From assembly GCF_003387375.1 (NCBI RefSeq), contig NZ_QUNG01000011.1, positions 1 to 64,000 on the forward strand: a stretch of 64,000 nt of DNA, read 5' to 3'. How positions within the stretch are numbered: the stretch's first letter is position 1; the number at the start of each line of letters is the position of its first letter. Source of the DNA: Marinomonas pollencensis (GTDB lineage: Bacteria > Pseudomonadota > Gammaproteobacteria > Pseudomonadales > Marinomonadaceae). Below the pieces are notes generated by a model. That model was not told where the DNA came from, searched no databases, and was given only the letters and a program-made list of their open reading frames with translations. A program made the translations under genes and the position numbers. Below are positions 1 through 9,044 of the stretch, one piece after another.

Positions 1-135
1 AGCATCATCGAAACGGCAAAAGCGAATGGTCTTATTCCTTATGATTATCTAGTAAAGCTCTTCGAAGAACTGCCCAAAAGACAGGCTAACGACAGCCTTG
101 ATAATCTTCTGCCATGGAATGCCCAACGCCTCTAG
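1..135 (+). CDS. IS66-family transposase, C-terminal end only
   Basis: The window opens inside this frame; 44 codons and the TAG remain. The tail carries the pattern typical of the IS66 TnpC C-terminus, ETAKANGL...PYDYL...LLPWN, the last ~45 residues of a ~500-residue DDE transposase. It is followed directly by an IS66-like terminal inverted repeat (138-157), which supports the call independently. The rest of the element, including tnpA and tnpB, would lie to the left. Confidence 0.85.
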   Translation, partial: SIIETAKANGLIPYDYLVKLFEELPKRQANDSLDNLLPWNAQRL

Positions 136-137
136 GT

Positions 138-157
138 GGGGGTGGCCGGACGCTCAC
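138..157 (+). repeat. Right terminal inverted repeat of the IS66-type element
   Basis: GGGGGTGGCCGGACGCTCAC lies 2 bp after the transposase stop. It resembles the usual right end of IS66 elements, which read inward as GTAAGCGTCCGG. IS66 elements make 8 bp target duplications, so the target copy would be TTTGTAAA at 158-165. The left copy is outside the window and cannot be checked. Confidence 0.7.
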
Positions 158-567
158 TTTGTAAACATGATGTTCTCCAATTTATTGGAAGATCTATTTC
201 TTCCGAATTAACAAAAATTATATGTCGAGTCGATATGTGGACGACGAAGGAAAGATTATCAAAGGATATTGGCTTTGATAATGAAGGTAATCAGAGATCA
301 CTTCATAGATTTTATTTATAATAGGGTGGTTGTAGTGATAACTCACACTAAAATCTGCTGATTTATGCGAGCAGATATTAATTTTTGAACGTCGACCTTA
401 GGTGAAAATGAGTTAATTGAGCGAGGTTTAGCTATAAATTGTTGAAAAATTTAGACTTGAGTTATGTTGGCTTTTTAGTGATTTACCACAGCATTTCTAA
501 AAAATACTTTTCTTCGAACTTAGTCGCATTCTCTAAGATGCCTCTCAAGCAATAGTCTTTCCAAAGC
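158..567. other. IS-flanking region without a recognisable gene
   Basis: An open frame runs through the IS end to 321 (about 53 residues beyond the IS: ...VDMWTTKERLSKDIGFDNEGNQ...). It could be the 3' remnant of a host gene cut by the insertion, but I recognise no family. The rest, 322-567, is AT-rich and shows no coding pattern. Confidence 0.4.
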
Positions 568-613
568 AAAAAAAATGGCATGAAGAGTTCAACCCTTCAT
601 GCCATTTTTTATT
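568..613 (-). terminator. Rho-independent terminator of the alanine symporter gene
   Basis: AAAAAATGGCATGAAG pairs perfectly with CTTCATGCCATTTTTT across a short loop. It sits 22 bp beyond the stop of the minus-strand symporter. A and T runs on both sides make it potentially bidirectional. Confidence 0.85.
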
Positions 614-635
614 GCTACATTATTTAATATGCGAA

Positions 636-2045
636 CTATTTTTGCTCAGGTTTTTCATCCCAAACAGTCAAGTCGATGTCTTTTTTCAGTTCTGGGTACT
701 CATCAGAGTTAAAGACAGGTGTGTGTGTCTTATTCTGCTTAATGTAGTCTTTGGTTAATTTAATCACTAGGCCAGAAAGTAAGGTAATGGCAATCAAGTT
801 GATGGTGGCCATTAAGCCCATAGCGGCATCTGCTGCGTTAAATACCATAGCAACACTTTCATAGGCTCCCCAAGGAATCATTGCCAGCGCAAGTATACGA
901 AGGATAAAGATGCCTGGCTTGTTGGCCCATTTAAGGTAGGTTAGCGCGTTTTCTGCGTAGCTGTAGTTACCTATAATTGAGGTGAAAGCAAAGAAGAATA
1001 TAGCGATAGCAATAAAGTAATGACCAAAGCCGCCAATGTGATGAGACATGGCTGTTTGTGTCAGTGCAATACCAGACTCGCCATTGCCTAAAGAGCCAGA
1101 AAGCAAAATCATCAAAGCGGTTGCAGTACAAATTAGCAAGGTATCAATAAACACACCAAGGGACTGAACCATACCTTGAGATGAAGGATGGTGAGGGTTC
1201 GGTGTGGCAACTGCGGCAATATTTGGTGCAGAACCCATACCAGCCTCATTAGAGAATAAGCCACGTTTGATACCATTTAGCATGGCGCCAGCAACGCCGC
1301 CTGCGGCTTGCTCAAAACCAAAAGCACTTTTGAAGATAAGCGCAAATGCCGCTGGCACATCAGAGATGTTGACCGCAATGATGTAAAATGCCAACAGTAG
1401 GTAGACGATCGCCATAATCGGGACAACGACTTCAGCAAAGCGTGCGATTTTGCGAATACCACCAAAGATAACAATGGCAGCCAGCGCCATGATGATAAAG
1501 CCGGTAGTGATTTTAGGAACACCAAATGCTCCTTCAACGGCGCCTGCAATTGAGTTTGCTTGTACCGCATTAAAAACTAAGCCGAAAGCCAAAATCAAAG
1601 CTAGTGAGAATACCGCGCCAGCCCAAGGTGCTTTTAAACCTTTGCTGATATAAAACGCAGGACCACCACGCAATTGGCCATTTTGATCTCGCACTTTATA
1701 GACTTGCGCTAGCGTACTTTCAGCATACGCAGTGGCCATGCCTATAATGGCCACCACCCACATCCAGAAAATAGCACCAGCACCACCCAGAGCAAGGGCT
1801 ACAGCCACGCCGGCCATGTTACCAGTACCAACACGTGAAGCGAGACTCGTACAAAGAGCCTGAAATGGCGTAATGCCACCACGGTCGTGTTGAGGTGCTT
1901 TAAATACCGTTCTAACAAACTCAGGAAATTGGCGTATCTGTATGAAGCCAAGGCGGATGGTGAAAAACACACCGACAGCCAATAAACCGTAAATGAGAAT
2001 ATAGCCCCAAAAGAGGGTATTCAACGAATCAATGATAGTGGCCAT
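636..2045 (-). CDS. Sodium:alanine/glycine symporter (AGCS family)
   Basis: The 469-residue protein imports alanine or glycine with Na+ across the inner membrane. The AGCS signature is clear: an N-terminal hydrophobic segment, then GGITPFQALCTSLASRVGTGN and later GLFSNEAGMGSAPN, with about ten membrane helices in all. AGCS proteins are usually 450-550 residues, so it looks complete. It is monocistronic with its own terminator at 568-613. A small perfect hairpin (2087-2104, AGGGGT/ACCCCT) lies in its leader. Glycine riboswitches precede some family members, but I could not find the conserved aptamer core here. Whether alanine or glycine is preferred cannot be told. Confidence 0.93.
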   Translation of the reverse strand: MATIIDSLNTLFWGYILIYGLLAVGVFFTIRLGFIQIRQFPEFVRTVFKAPQHDRGGITPFQALCTSLASRVGTGNMAGVAVALALGGAGAIFWMWVVAIIGMATAYAESTLAQVYKVRDQNGQLRGGPAFYISKGLKAPWAGAVFSLALILAFGLVFNAVQANSIAGAVEGAFGVPKITTGFIIMALAAIVIFGGIRKIARFAEVVVPIMAIVYLLLAFYIIAVNISDVPAAFALIFKSAFGFEQAAGGVAGAMLNGIKRGLFSNEAGMGSAPNIAAVATPNPHHPSSQGMVQSLGVFIDTLLICTATALMILLSGSLGNGESGIALTQTAMSHHIGGFGHYFIAIAIFFFAFTSIIGNYSYAENALTYLKWANKPGIFILRILALAMIPWGAYESVAMVFNAADAAMGLMATINLIAITLLSGLVIKLTKDYIKQNKTHTPVFNSDEYPELKKDIDLTVWDEKPEQK

Positions 2046-2458
2046 TTGGCACTCCCAAAATTATGTTTTCATTATTAGAGGGGGGGAGGGGTCGAATAAC
2101 CCCTACGAACAGTCTCTCTTTTTGAGGTGCTATTCTGTAAAAGGCAGCAAGACTAGCGTCTAAAAAAAAATTGGCAAGCCAGAATGAATAAGAAATGTTT
2201 AAATTTGGTGCATTTTTCCTGCACCGTTTTGTTCCGTCGCCAATATTTGGTGCGAAATTTTAACAAAAAGAAAAAAATTGAGACAAAAAAGCCTAGTAAG
2301 AAAGATCTTTCTTGCTTCAATTTTGTGGTGACTAAGCGCCCTTTTTAGTAGCGGGTGAATTAGCGGCAATGATCATCGAGAAGGGTGATTGCCAGAGTAG
2401 CTGAGGGGAGCTAGTGTACTTGTGTTTTGCTCTGTTATTGCCGTTAATGATCGTTATT
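2046..2458. other. Promoter/leader region of the symporter gene
   Basis: No gene is seen. A 6 bp perfect hairpin lies at 2087-2104 (AGGGGT, loop of six, ACCCCT). Two ATTTGGTGC copies occur near 2203 and 2244, the first followed by its inverse TGCACC, making a GGTGCA-N7-TGCACC inverted repeat. These could be a regulator site for the symporter but match no operator I can name. Confidence 0.4.
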
Positions 2459-2495
2459 AAAAAAGGCATTGTGGTGACCCGCAATGCCTTTTTTG
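2459..2495 (-). terminator. Rho-independent terminator of the sugar ABC operon
   Basis: AAAAAAGGCATTG and CAATGCCTTTTTT form a 13 bp stem about 45 bp beyond the stop of the binding-protein gene, with a U-run on the minus-strand transcript. This marks the 3' end of the minus-strand operon that starts at 8356. Confidence 0.85.
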
Positions 2496-2538
2496 CGTTT
2501 ACTGTTTTTGCTCCTTGGCTATTGAGGCAAAGAGCTTT

Positions 2539-3510
2539 TTAGTAAGGTGAGTCCTCAAAATAAAAGTCTTCTGCGTTGTCTTTAGTGACCAATTGGGCAT
2601 CTAAGATAATTCGTGATGGCTCATTATACAGGTCGCCCAGTTTTTCTTGTTTGACTCCATGCACGGCCAAGGCAACGCCAGAGGCAATCATCGAAGGTGG
2701 ATAGGTGACTGTCGCACGCACCATTTTGTTGCTGTCTGATTTAATCATCTTAATAATGTCTTTAGAGCCTGCGCCACCTAAAACTGTTTTGATATCGGTA
2801 CGGCCAGATTCCTCAATCGCTTTTAATACCCCTTTTAGCATGTCATCGTCTTGGCACCATACCGCATCAATTTTAGGGTATTTTTGTAAGAAGTTTTCCA
2901 TCACGGTTAAGGCTTTTTGCGTAGACCAATCGCCTGGTTGTGAATCCAGTACCTTGATGTCGGGGTAATTGCCCATGACTTCGTTGAACGCATCCACACG
3001 TTGCTTGTTAATAGGGATTTGCAAGCCTTCAATGGAAACAATGTTGCCTTTGCCTGACATTTGTTTGGCCAGCCATTGAGCACCAACACGGCCTAGACCT
3101 ACGTTATCACCAGCAATAAAAACATTTTGCGAAGGGTGGGCCAGTTCGCGGTCAACCACGACGGTATATATGCCTTCGTCATAGGCTTCTTCGATGACTT
3201 TTTGTAAGGTGGCAGGGTTATGAGGAAGAATCACTAAAGCGTCGATGTCTCTGACCATAAGATCTTCTACATCTCCGACCTGTTTGGAGCCAGAACTAGC
3301 TGCCACGACATAAAACTCAATGTCTTTTTCTTTCTCAGAAAAGTCTTTTACGGCCTTATTTGCCCACCATAATAAGCCCGCGGTCCAGCCGTGATCCGCT
3401 GAGGGTACGCTTACTCCTATTTTGTACTTGGCTGCGTAACTTGTACCTATACAGGTAATAAGCATTAAGAACACGATCACTTTTCTCATGATATTATTTT
3501 TATATTTCAT
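2539..3510 (-). CDS. Periplasmic sugar-binding protein of a ribose-type ABC importer
   Basis: Peripla_BP_4 family, 323 residues, the usual size for RbsB-like proteins. An N-terminal signal peptide (hydrophobic VIVFLMLITCIGTSYA) is followed by KYKIGVSVPSADHGWTAG, typical of the first strand of the fold, and GDNVGLGRVGAQWLA in the middle. The start at 3510 has AAGGAG eight bases upstream; an internal ATG at 3489 is less well placed. It is the last gene of the operon, whereas binding-protein genes usually come first. The gene neighbours suggest a cyclitol, glycoside or rare sugar as substrate, but the sequence does not decide it. Confidence 0.88.
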   Translation of the reverse strand: MKYKNNIMRKVIVFLMLITCIGTSYAAKYKIGVSVPSADHGWTAGLLWWANKAVKDFSEKEKDIEFYVVAASSGSKQVGDVEDLMVRDIDALVILPHNPATLQKVIEEAYDEGIYTVVVDRELAHPSQNVFIAGDNVGLGRVGAQWLAKQMSGKGNIVSIEGLQIPINKQRVDAFNEVMGNYPDIKVLDSQPGDWSTQKALTVMENFLQKYPKIDAVWCQDDDMLKGVLKAIEESGRTDIKTVLGGAGSKDIIKMIKSDSNKMVRATVTYPPSMIASGVALAVHGVKQEKLGDLYNEPSRIILDAQLVTKDNAEDFYFEDSPY

Positions 3511-3573
3511 GAATACACTCCTTTAGTATTGATTAAATGGTAGGCAAGCCAATGGGCTTACCCACGAACCTTT

Positions 3574-4548
3574 TTACCGATCGCCTTTAAATTGAACCAG
3601 TACTGCAATTAGGATCACGAGGCCTTTCACCATGCCTTGCAAATAGGGTGAGATACCCATCAGGTTCAGCATGTTATTGATGATGCCTAAGATGATGACG
3701 CCAATGACCGTTCCCCAAATGGTGCCTTTTCCTCCCGATAAGGCAGTACCACCAATTACCACAGCGGCGATGGCATCGAGCTCATAAAAAATCCCCGCAT
3801 CACTTGGGCTAATGGAATTCAAACGAGAGGTTAATAAAACCGCCGCAATACCCACTGAAGCACCGGCAATAACAAAGGTTTGAAAATAAACCCAGCGGAC
3901 TTTTATCGCAGAATAAGATGCAACTTTTGGATTTGAACCAATAGCGCAAACATGGCGACCAAAAGCACTGTGTTTTAACAAAATATGATACACAGCAGCT
4001 AATAATAGAAAGACCCAAACAGGGTAGGGAATCCCCCATAAATAACCGCCGCCAATGTCAGAGAAATGAGCGTTTGTAGAGACCATTTCTCCTGCATCAC
4101 TGATGTATAAAGCCATCGAACGGAAGATAGACATGGTGGCAAGAGTGGCGATAAACGAGGCCACTTTGCCTCGGGTAATAATCAATCCATTTAAGGCACC
4201 AAAAACGCCCCCTAATGCAATTGCAGAAGACACGGCCATCGCTACCGCCCACCACCCATCTCCGGCACCATTGATGATCATGATGGTAAGTACTCCAACC
4301 ACCGCGACCATAGAGCCAACGGATAAATCAATGCCGCCAGCAATAATCACAAAGGTCATGCCAAGCGCGATGATGCCGGTGTAGGACACTTGTCTTAGCA
4401 CGTTGGTAATATTGCGCGGCATTAAAAAAGTGTCGCTCGCAATCGATGAGAAAATTACGAGCAAAAGCAAGGCGATAAAAGGGGCGTATGCCGCCATGTT
4501 TAATCGTCTTAAACGGGTCATCATAGGAGCAGGTTCGAGTTTTGCCAT
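3574..4548 (-). CDS. Ribose-type ABC importer permease
   Basis: The 324-residue inner-membrane protein of the BPD_transp_2 (RbsC-like) family has eight to ten hydrophobic segments. It carries GMTFVIIAGGIDLSVGSM, the family hallmark, and ALSGGKGTIWGTVIGV near the C-terminus. A single permease gene suggests a homodimeric channel. The start has AAGGA nine bases upstream. It sits 52 bp after the ATPase gene and 63 bp before the binding-protein gene, consistent with one transcript. Confidence 0.9.
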   Translation of the reverse strand: MAKLEPAPMMTRLRRLNMAAYAPFIALLLLVIFSSIASDTFLMPRNITNVLRQVSYTGIIALGMTFVIIAGGIDLSVGSMVAVVGVLTIMIINGAGDGWWAVAMAVSSAIALGGVFGALNGLIITRGKVASFIATLATMSIFRSMALYISDAGEMVSTNAHFSDIGGGYLWGIPYPVWVFLLLAAVYHILLKHSAFGRHVCAIGSNPKVASYSAIKVRWVYFQTFVIAGASVGIAAVLLTSRLNSISPSDAGIFYELDAIAAVVIGGTALSGGKGTIWGTVIGVIILGIINNMLNLMGISPYLQGMVKGLVILIAVLVQFKGDR

Positions 4549-4600
4549 AGTAAATCCTTGAATCTTTTTATTGTTATGTTTAAGTCGCTTGGGTTGTGTC

Positions 4601-6100
4601 TCAAGCTTGCTTCATGGTTTTTAATCCAGCTGCGTAATACATGATTTCTTTTTCATTGATGGCATCGCCAATTAATTCACCCATAATCTCACCAGAGCGC
4701 ATCACTATGACCCGATGGGATAAGCCCATAATTTCCTCTAATTCAGAGGAAATGACGATAACGGAGACACCTTGTTCTGTTAGAGAATGAATAAAGTGGT
4801 AGATTTCCTTTTTGGTGTTTACGTCAATGCCACGGGTCGGTTCGTCGAGAATGAGAATGTTCGGGTGGGTGTCCATCCATTTGGATAAATACACTTTTTG
4901 CTGATTACCGCCGCTAAGATTAATCAGATTGGTGTGTAAAGATGCGGCTTTAATATCAAAGCGTTTGACGTACTCTTGAGCAACTGCGTTTTCTTTTTTC
5001 TGTCGAATCAGCCCTTTAACATAGGCTGCCAAGGAAATTAGCGTGATGTTCTTCGGAATATCAGAATTCATGATCAAGCCTTTGCCTTGGCGATCTTCTG
5101 ATAAGTAGGCCAAGTGATAAGACAAAGCATCTGCAATCGAGTTAATCGTGGCGTATTGGCCGTTTATTTCGATTTCTCCCGCGTCCTTTTTGCGCAGCCC
5201 CATTACGGCTTCTGCGGTTTCGGTACGGCCCGCACCTATTAAGCCAGCAAAGCCCAATACTTCGCCTTTTTTAAGTTCAAAATTAATGTCGTTTAACACG
5301 CCTTTAATGGCCAAATGACTGACTTTTAGCACCACGTGATCGCTCGGCTCACGACGTGACGGATAAATCTGATTTAACTCTCGACCAACCATTTTTCTGG
5401 CCATGTCTTGTTCATTTATTTCTGACACATCGTCTAGGCTGACCAAATACCCATCGCGCAGGATTGCGAGTCTGTCACACAATAGCTTCACTTCTTTAAG
5501 CTTATGAGAGATGAAAATAAGAGTAACGCCCCGCTGTTTGAGGGTGTCGACCAAGCTAAAAAAGATCTCCACTTCATGGTCGGTCAATACCGTTGTTGGC
5601 TCGTCCATTATTAAGATACGTGAGTCGTTCACTAATGCTTTGGCGATTTCCACCATCTGCTTTTCAGCAACACTGAGGTTTTCCACCAGAGCGTCTGGGC
5701 TTAATTCGGTTGCCAATTCGGTTAACAAGCGAGCCGCTTTCTCGCGCATGGCGGCTTTATCCAGCAATAGGCCTTTTTTGACTTCATTACCGAGAAAAAT
5801 ATTTTCAAACACGTTAAGGGTGCTGATCAGATTGAACTCTTGTGGAATCATCGCGATGCCTAAACGTTTTGCATCGGAGGTCGAGCGGATCTCCACGAGT
5901 TTGCCATCTATCTTAATTTGGCCACTTGTTAGTGGGTAAATGCCGCTAATAATTTTGAGTAATGTCGATTTTCCAGCGCCATTTTCACCTAGTACACCTA
6001 GTACTTCACCCGCGTGAATGTCCAAGTTGATATTATGCAGCACGCGTACGCCTGAGAATTCTTTAACTATGTTTTGCACTTGCATGATAGGGGGCGTCAT
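4601..6100 (-). CDS. Ribose-type ABC importer ATPase with two nucleotide-binding domains
   Basis: At 499 residues it has the RbsA/MglA-like tandem layout. The first domain has Walker A GENGAGKSTLLK, signature LSVAEKQMVEIAKAL and Walker B ILIMDEPT. The second has the degenerate Walker A FAGLIGAGRTE usual for this family, signature LSGGNQQKVYLSKW and Walker B LILDEPTRGID. The start at 6100 has AGGAG upstream, lying within the end of the preceding dehydrogenase gene (3 bp gap), so translation is probably coupled. It energises the permease at 3574. Confidence 0.92.
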   Translation of the reverse strand: MTPPIMQVQNIVKEFSGVRVLHNINLDIHAGEVLGVLGENGAGKSTLLKIISGIYPLTSGQIKIDGKLVEIRSTSDAKRLGIAMIPQEFNLISTLNVFENIFLGNEVKKGLLLDKAAMREKAARLLTELATELSPDALVENLSVAEKQMVEIAKALVNDSRILIMDEPTTVLTDHEVEIFFSLVDTLKQRGVTLIFISHKLKEVKLLCDRLAILRDGYLVSLDDVSEINEQDMARKMVGRELNQIYPSRREPSDHVVLKVSHLAIKGVLNDINFELKKGEVLGFAGLIGAGRTETAEAVMGLRKKDAGEIEINGQYATINSIADALSYHLAYLSEDRQGKGLIMNSDIPKNITLISLAAYVKGLIRQKKENAVAQEYVKRFDIKAASLHTNLINLSGGNQQKVYLSKWMDTHPNILILDEPTRGIDVNTKKEIYHFIHSLTEQGVSVIVISSELEEIMGLSHRVIVMRSGEIMGELIGDAINEKEIMYYAAGLKTMKQA

Positions 6101-6103
6101 GAC

Positions 6104-7288
6104 TCAGTCTCCTAGTGACGAATCATTAGAGGCGGCTGCCTCTAGTGGTCGCCATGCGCTGTTGTGAGCTGAAGAAGACAGCACCGCATTGATAAATTTC
6201 ATGCCTTCTACGCCATCATTAATACTAGGGATAACGCCTTGAACAGATGACACTTCCGAGCCTTCTTCAATGGCATGAATCGCCGCAGCAATATCTAGAT
6301 ACAAGTTTGCAAAACCTTCTAAATAGCCCTCTGGATGACCAGCCGGAACTCGAGACAGACGATTGGCTTCTTCGCCTGCGCCAGGGCCTGCTCGAGTGAT
6401 TCTTTGGGTAGGTTCACCTAATACGGAAAGCCACAGTTCATTGGGAGACTCTTGTGACCATTCAAGTCCTGCTTTGTCGCCGTAAACTCGAATTTTCAAC
6501 CCATTTTCATTGCCTGGTGCGACTTGGCTAGACCATAACATTCCTTTGATTCCACCTTCGAAACGCAGCATGGTATGAACGTTATCATCTACGCGACGGC
6601 CATCTACAAAAGCGGTTAAATCTGCAGAGACTTGCTGCACTTTCTTTCCAGAAATAAAGCAAGCCAAATTGAATGCGTGTGTGCCTATGTCGCCTAAGCA
6701 CCCGGCTAGGCCTGATTTTTCAGGATCTGTGCGCCATTTCGCCTGTTTGTTGTCTGTGCTTTCCGCTTCTTCTGTCAGCCAGTCTTGCGCGTATTCTGCT
6801 TGAATGACGCGTAAATTGCCCAACACTCCGCTATCGACCAAATGCTTTGCATGTCTTACTAAAGGGTAGCCAGTGTAATTATGAGTAAGAGCAAAGAAAG
6901 CGCCGGACTGCATAACCAGCGCTTTTAATGCCAAGGCTTCATCTAGGTCTTTTGTCACCGGTTTGTCGCAAATAACATGAATCCCTTGCTCTAAAAACGC
7001 TTTTGCAACTGGGTAGTGCATGTGATTTGGGGTGACAATAATGACTGCCTGAATACCATCTTCGCGTAGCTTTTCCTGTTTGGCCATTTCTATAAACGAG
7101 GAGTAGGACCGTTCCTCACTGATGCCAATACGAAGTGCTGACGCCAAAGCTCTGTCAGGGTCAGAAGAAAGGGCACCTGCCACCAATTCAAAACCATCAT
7201 CTATTCGAGTCGAAATACGGTGAACCGCGCCAATAAAAGCGCCGTCACCACCACCGACCATGCCAATGCGGATACGTTTATATTCCAT
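6104..7288 (-). CDS. Gfo/Idh/MocA-family NAD(P)-dependent sugar dehydrogenase
   Basis: A 394-residue oxidoreductase with an N-terminal Rossmann fold (IGMVGGGDGAFIGAVHR) and the family motif HVICDKPVTKDLDEA, whose Lys is normally part of the active site. GCLGDIGTHAFNLACF supplies the catalytic His region. The form with GGGDGAFIGAVHR and a C-terminal AGHPEGYLEGFANLY is, from memory, shared with proteins of glycoside and disaccharide catabolism such as ThuB-like enzymes; I infer oxidation or reduction at a sugar ring carbon. The start has GGAG upstream. It lies 68 bp after the isomerase gene. Confidence 0.85.
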   Translation of the reverse strand: MEYKRIRIGMVGGGDGAFIGAVHRISTRIDDGFELVAGALSSDPDRALASALRIGISEERSYSSFIEMAKQEKLREDGIQAVIIVTPNHMHYPVAKAFLEQGIHVICDKPVTKDLDEALALKALVMQSGAFFALTHNYTGYPLVRHAKHLVDSGVLGNLRVIQAEYAQDWLTEEAESTDNKQAKWRTDPEKSGLAGCLGDIGTHAFNLACFISGKKVQQVSADLTAFVDGRRVDDNVHTMLRFEGGIKGMLWSSQVAPGNENGLKIRVYGDKAGLEWSQESPNELWLSVLGEPTQRITRAGPGAGEEANRLSRVPAGHPEGYLEGFANLYLDIAAAIHAIEEGSEVSSVQGVIPSINDGVEGMKFINAVLSSSAHNSAWRPLEAAASNDSSLGD

Positions 7289-7300
7289 TTTATCGCTCCT

Positions 7301-8356
7301 TTACTTCAGACCAAGAATGCGGCGGTTGGCAGCGTTGTCTATGCCGCTGCTGGCAAAATCATCAAAGGCTCTTTCTGTCACCTGAATGAGATGCTCGTTA
7401 ACAAATTTCACACCTTCTTTTGCACCTGCTTCAGGGTGCTTCATACAGCATTCCCATTCGATAACCGCCCAGCCGCCGAAGTCGTATTGGGTGAGCTTTG
7501 AAAAGATGCTTTTAAAGTCGACTTGGCCATCGCCTAGTGAGCGAAAACGCCCCGCTCGGTCAATCCAGTTTTGATAGCCGCCATACACACCTTGGCGTCC
7601 GGTAGGATTAAATTCAGCGTCTTTCACATGGAACATCTTGATACGCTCATGATAAATATCGATGAACTGCAAATAATCGAGTTGTTGTAATACGAAGTGA
7701 GAAGGATCGAACAAAATATTGGCGCGGGGGTGCTGGTTGGTGGCTTCAAGAAACATGTCAAAGGTTACGCCATCGTGTAAGTCTTCACCGGGGTGAATCT
7801 CATAACAAACGTTGACACCGCAACGGTCAAATTCATCAAGGATGGGCAACCAACGATTGGCCAACTCTTCAAAACCCGCTTCGACCAAACCGGCAGGACG
7901 CTGTGGCCAAGGGTAAAGGAATGGCCATAATAGGGCGCCAGAAAAAGTAACGTGATTGGTTAAACCTAAGTTTTTAGACGCCTGAGCAGACTTTAATAAT
8001 TGCTCCACGGCCCATTTTTGGCGAGCCTCAGGGTTGCCTTTGACGTGATCTGGTGCAAAGCCATCAAACACCTCATCGTAGGCAGGGTGGACGGCGACTA
8101 ATTGACCTTGTAAATGCGTGGATAATTCAGTCACCTCCATGCCATATTGAGCGAGTGTTTGCTGAATGTATTGACAGTAGGTCAGGTCAGTTGCAGCTCG
8201 GTCTAGGTCAAATATCCGCGCATCCCAGGTTGGGATCTGAACGCCTTTAAAGCCGAGATCAGCGGCCCATTTCACGATATTCTCAAAACTGTTAAAGGGC
8301 GCTTCATCGCCAACAAACTGCGCAAGGAAGAGAGCAGGTCCTTTTAAGGCTTGCAT
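7301..8356 (-). CDS. Sugar phosphate isomerase/epimerase-like TIM-barrel protein
   Basis: Xylose-isomerase-like TIM barrel (AP_endonuc_2), about 351 residues from the chosen start. Characteristic pieces are NVCYEIHPGEDLHDG (metal-binding Glu and His), FDPSHFVLQQLDY, KMFHVKDAEF and WECCMKHPEAGAKEGV. The frame opens earlier, to 8449, but the ATG at 8356 has GGAGG nine bases upstream, and the downstream protein begins as its homologues do. It is the first gene of the minus-strand operon. With the dehydrogenase it probably converts an imported sugar derivative through a keto intermediate; the substrate is not evident. Confidence 0.83.
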   Translation of the reverse strand: MQALKGPALFLAQFVGDEAPFNSFENIVKWAADLGFKGVQIPTWDARIFDLDRAATDLTYCQYIQQTLAQYGMEVTELSTHLQGQLVAVHPAYDEVFDGFAPDHVKGNPEARQKWAVEQLLKSAQASKNLGLTNHVTFSGALLWPFLYPWPQRPAGLVEAGFEELANRWLPILDEFDRCGVNVCYEIHPGEDLHDGVTFDMFLEATNQHPRANILFDPSHFVLQQLDYLQFIDIYHERIKMFHVKDAEFNPTGRQGVYGGYQNWIDRAGRFRSLGDGQVDFKSIFSKLTQYDFGGWAVIEWECCMKHPEAGAKEGVKFVNEHLIQVTERAFDDFASSGIDNAANRRILGLK

Positions 8357-8449
8357 AATAGTTGCCTCCATTATTATTTTTATTGGTTCGGTTTTTATCT
8401 TTTGTATTGCTTTACATTTAATAGCATAAAGAATTTTTTGCCAATGCAT

Positions 8450-9044
8450 TGCGAGCGCACGATATCGTCTATTTAAAGCATTACGAGGGGTTATAAAAAA
8501 GCCTTTCTGATCACTAATAATTAAAACTCGAAACAGGTGGAAAATAGCAGATAGGATAGTTCGGCAAGGATTTATAAAATTGAGATTGATTAAAAGTATT
8601 TAAAAATCAATGGCTTGAATTTCTTTGTTATGTAGATAATGAGTTGTTTATTACTGGTTCTGTATGAAGCTCAAAAGATAAGCTGGTTTTATAATGTATT
8701 ACCAATAGCCAGTTTTTCGTGGCCATAAGCCAATGAATGGGGCATTTTTACTATAAAAAAACGCTACCAAAAAACAAAAAAAGATAATGAGTTTATGAGC
8801 TCGCTCTATCAGCATTCATCACTAGAGATATTTAACCTCGCGAATTAACTAACGGTCATGTTAACTGGTGATAAAAGCGATTATAAGGAAGCAGGGTATT
8901 TATAAAAAAGTAGAGTATTCATAAAAAAGTAGAGTATTCATAAAGCAGGAAGGTATTAAGAATAGATAAGCTGGAAGAAAGGATTAGTAAGAGAAAAATG
9001 ACCTGGCACTTAATTGGCAAGGTCATTGTTACGACGCAAGTAAT
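8450..9044. other. Long AT-rich intergenic region upstream of the sugar operon
   Basis: About 600 bp with no credible frame. It must hold the promoter of the minus-strand sugar operon near 8357-8480. The far part holds three 19 bp tandem repeats (8893-8949) and is otherwise simple AT-rich sequence between two minus-strand units. No terminator for the genes on either side is obvious. Confidence 0.5.
8893..8949. repeat. Three tandem 19 bp repeats
   Basis: AGGGTATTTATAAAAAAGT, AGAGTATTCATAAAAAAGT and AGAGTATTCATAAAGCAGG follow head to tail, diverging by a few bases, and a fourth partial copy begins AAGGTATT. It looks like a short variable-number repeat or replication slippage product. Confidence 0.75.

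Noticed and set aside
2046-2300. Possible glycine riboswitch ahead of the alanine/glycine symporter
   Set aside because: The leader has a small hairpin and purine-rich parts, but the conserved glycine aptamer core and paired-aptamer layout could not be found on the minus strand.
8893-8949. Possible CRISPR array or iteron origin
   Set aside because: Units are directly adjacent with no spacers, only three copies, and there is no cas or rep gene nearby.
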